In this document: positions 19,970 through 21,147 of the stretch, piece after piece
How the letters are laid out: each line of letters starts with the position of its first letter
Position numbering within the stretch: the stretch's first letter is position 1
Assembly: GCF_000003605.2 (NCBI RefSeq)
Contig: NW_003107520.1
Location: forward strand, 1 to 21,147
Direction of reading: 5' to 3'
Source of the DNA: Saccoglossus kowalevskii
Taxonomy: Eukaryota; Hemichordata; Enteropneusta; Harrimaniidae
DNA length: 21,147 bases
Program-made: the position numbers and the translations under genes
The notes under the pieces: model-generated
What the model saw: the letters and a program-made list of their open reading frames with translations, nothing else
What the model was told of the DNA's origin: nothing
The model's database searches: none

Positions 19970-21147
19970 CAGGTTACCCATCACATAATTATTTCATCTA
20001 GTTGGTGATTCATCACTGCCATCAAGACAGTCAGGTAACCCATCACAAACTTACTGAATCTAGTTGGTGATTCATTACTACCATCAAGACAGTCAGGTAA
20101 CCCATCACACACATTCTGCATCTACTTGGTGATTCATCACTGCCATCAAGACAGTCAGGTTACCCATCACATACTTACTGCATCTAGTTGGTGATTCATC
20201 ACTGCCATCAAGACAGTCAGGTTACCCATCACATACTTACTGCATCTACTCGGTGATTCATCATTGCCATCAAGACAGTCAGGTAACCCATCACAAACTT
20301 ACTGCATCTACTCGGTGATTCATCACTGCCATCAAGACAGTCAGGTAACTCATCACATACTTACTGCATCTACTTGGTGATTCATCACTGCCATCAAGAC
20401 AGTCAGGTAACCCATCACAAACTTACTGCATCTACTTGGTGATTCATCACTACCATCAAGACAGTCAAGTAAGCCATCACATACTTACTGCATCTACTTG
20501 GTGATTCATCACTGCCATCAAGACAGTCAGGTTACCCATCACATCATTTTTTCATCTAGTTGGTGATTCATCACTGCCATCAAGACAGTCAGGTTACCCA
20601 TCACATACTTACTGCATCTACTTAGTGATTTACCACCTGCCATCAAGACAGTCGGGAAACCCATCGCACACTTATTACATCTACTTTGTGATTCATCACT
20701 ACCATCAAGACAGTCAAGTAAGCCATCACATACTTACTGCATCTACTTGGTGATTCATCACTGCCATCAAGACAGTCAGGTTACCCATCACATAATTATT
20801 TCATCTAGTTGGTGATTCATCACTGCCATCAAGACAGTCAGGTTACCCATCACATACTTACTGCATCTACTTAGTGATTTACCACCTGCCATCAAGACAG
20901 TCGGGTAACCCATCGCACACTTACTACATCTACTTTGTGATTCATCACTGCCATCAATACAGTCAGGTTACCCATCACATACTTACTGCATCTACTTAGT
21001 GATTTACCACCTGCCATCAAGACAGTCGGGTAACCCATCGCACACTTACTACATCTACTTTGTGATTCATCACTGCCATCAAGACAGTCAGGTAACCCAT
21101 CACAAACTTACTGCATCTACTTGGTGATTCATCACTACCATCAAGAC
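19970..21147 (+). repeat. Type A monomers at the right edge
   Basis: The array returns to type A, with CATCATTTTTTCATC near 20543 and three 63-bp units (near 20629, 20880 and 21004), each followed by the GTCGGG monomer. The first resembles the order seen at the left edge of the window. The final two bases begin a new monomer, so the array continues past the window. Confidence 0.85.

Larger units (their letters stand above)
17400..19970 (+). repeat. Type B satellite block, right
   Basis: Mainly AAGTAACCC/ATGTAACCC, ACAAACTTACTG and CTAGTTGG monomers with frequent CATCAATACAG and CATCTTGTTGG variants; all regular units are 62 bp and no 63-bp unit occurs. It contains the 868-bp HOR pair and ends with the AAGGCAGTC and CTATTTGGCG monomers shared with 1220-1370. 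Confidence 0.82.
1..21147. repeat. Satellite array of 62-bp monomers (344 units)
   Basis: The ACAGTC-type monomer start recurs without a break from base 1 to the last two bases. Hand-phased lengths sum exactly: 304 units of 62 bp, 33 units of 63 bp (GATTTACCACC or GATTTAGCACC variant) and 7 units of 30 bp, plus two 4-bp insertions. Together these cover bases 1-21145. Monomer composition is about 43% G+C. The plus strand carries roughly twice as much C as G (18 C to 9 G in a typical copy). Dominant variable sites are the bases after ACAGTC (AGGTTACCC, AGGTAACCC, AAGTAAGCC, AAGTAACCC, GGGTAACCC), the mid-segment (ATACTTACTG, AAACTTACTG, ATAATTATTT, ACACATTCTG) and the CTACTTGG/CTAGTTGG/CTACTCGG/CTACTTAG/CTACTTTG site. 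No non-satellite sequence interrupts it. This is a eukaryotic satellite or macro-minisatellite; its chromosomal position cannot be read from the sequence. Confidence 0.98.

Noticed and set aside
1-21147. CRISPR array
   Set aside because: Direct repeats separated by unique spacers are not present. The whole 62-bp unit is repeated and variants are shared between units, with no cas genes.
1-21147. A translated tandem LDLa protein
   Set aside because: 62 bp shifts the frame at every unit, many copies contain TAA in GGGTAACC, and cysteines 1-3 are missing. Long in-frame translation is impossible.
1-21147. CENP-B box or telomere-like repeat
   Set aside because: I found no TTCG....A..CGGG pattern in the monomers and no short G-rich telomeric unit. 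Centromere identity cannot be claimed from sequence.
1-21147. Transposon, insertion sequence, tRNA or rRNA within the array
   Set aside because: No terminal inverted repeats, target duplications, long open frames or RNA-gene sequence break the 62-bp phase at any point; the unit lengths close exactly.

Overview
The whole window is one uninterrupted satellite-type tandem array. There is no credible intact gene, RNA gene, prokaryotic operon, CRISPR array or recognisable transposon in it. Hand-phasing on the repeated ACAG start gives a length sum that closes exactly from base 1 to base 21145: 304 units of 62 bp, 33 units of 63 bp and 7 truncated units of 30 bp, plus two 4-bp insertions and a few single-base indels that cancel. 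That is 344 units. Neither end of the array lies in the window. The organism is a eukaryote, most likely an animal, because of the satellite organisation and the animal-type protein motif inside the monomer. The species cannot be told from the sequence.

The monomer itself is the main surprise. Read on the minus strand, the fullest copies encode CDGLPDCLDGSDESPSRC, which has the cysteine spacing and calcium-ligand acidic residues of the C-terminal half of an LDL-receptor class A (LDLa) module. In many copies this 54-bp segment is followed at once by A and then GTAAGTA(T), an excellent 5' splice donor in phase 1. So 55 bp of exon-like sequence plus 7 bp of intron-like sequence make up the full 62-bp period. 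I infer that the satellite was seeded by the 3' end of an LDLa exon and its splice donor. Because 62 is not a multiple of 3, the frame breaks at each monomer, and the array is not a coding tract today.

Layout. About 1-440 is type A (mixed) monomers. About 441-1430 is type B: first copies with AAGTAACCC, ACAAACTTAC and CTAGTTGG, then copies with AAGTAAGCC. About 1430-17340 is a complex type A core. It is built from a recurring 187-bp triad (62+63+62) and nested higher-order repeats (HORs), with units or offsets of 961, 1148-1150, 1210, 2205, 2917, 3052 and 5193 bp. A 30-bp truncated monomer recurs seven times and marks one HOR family. About 17400-19970 is type B again and holds two back-to-back 868-bp (14-mer) HOR copies. 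About 19970-21147 returns to type A. The two type B blocks share private variants although they lie about 18 kb apart.

The array appears to have evolved by unequal exchange or amplification of multi-monomer segments, with very recent duplications at 7440-9361 and 18023-19758. Three clusters of single-base indels could be consensus errors or assembly seams.
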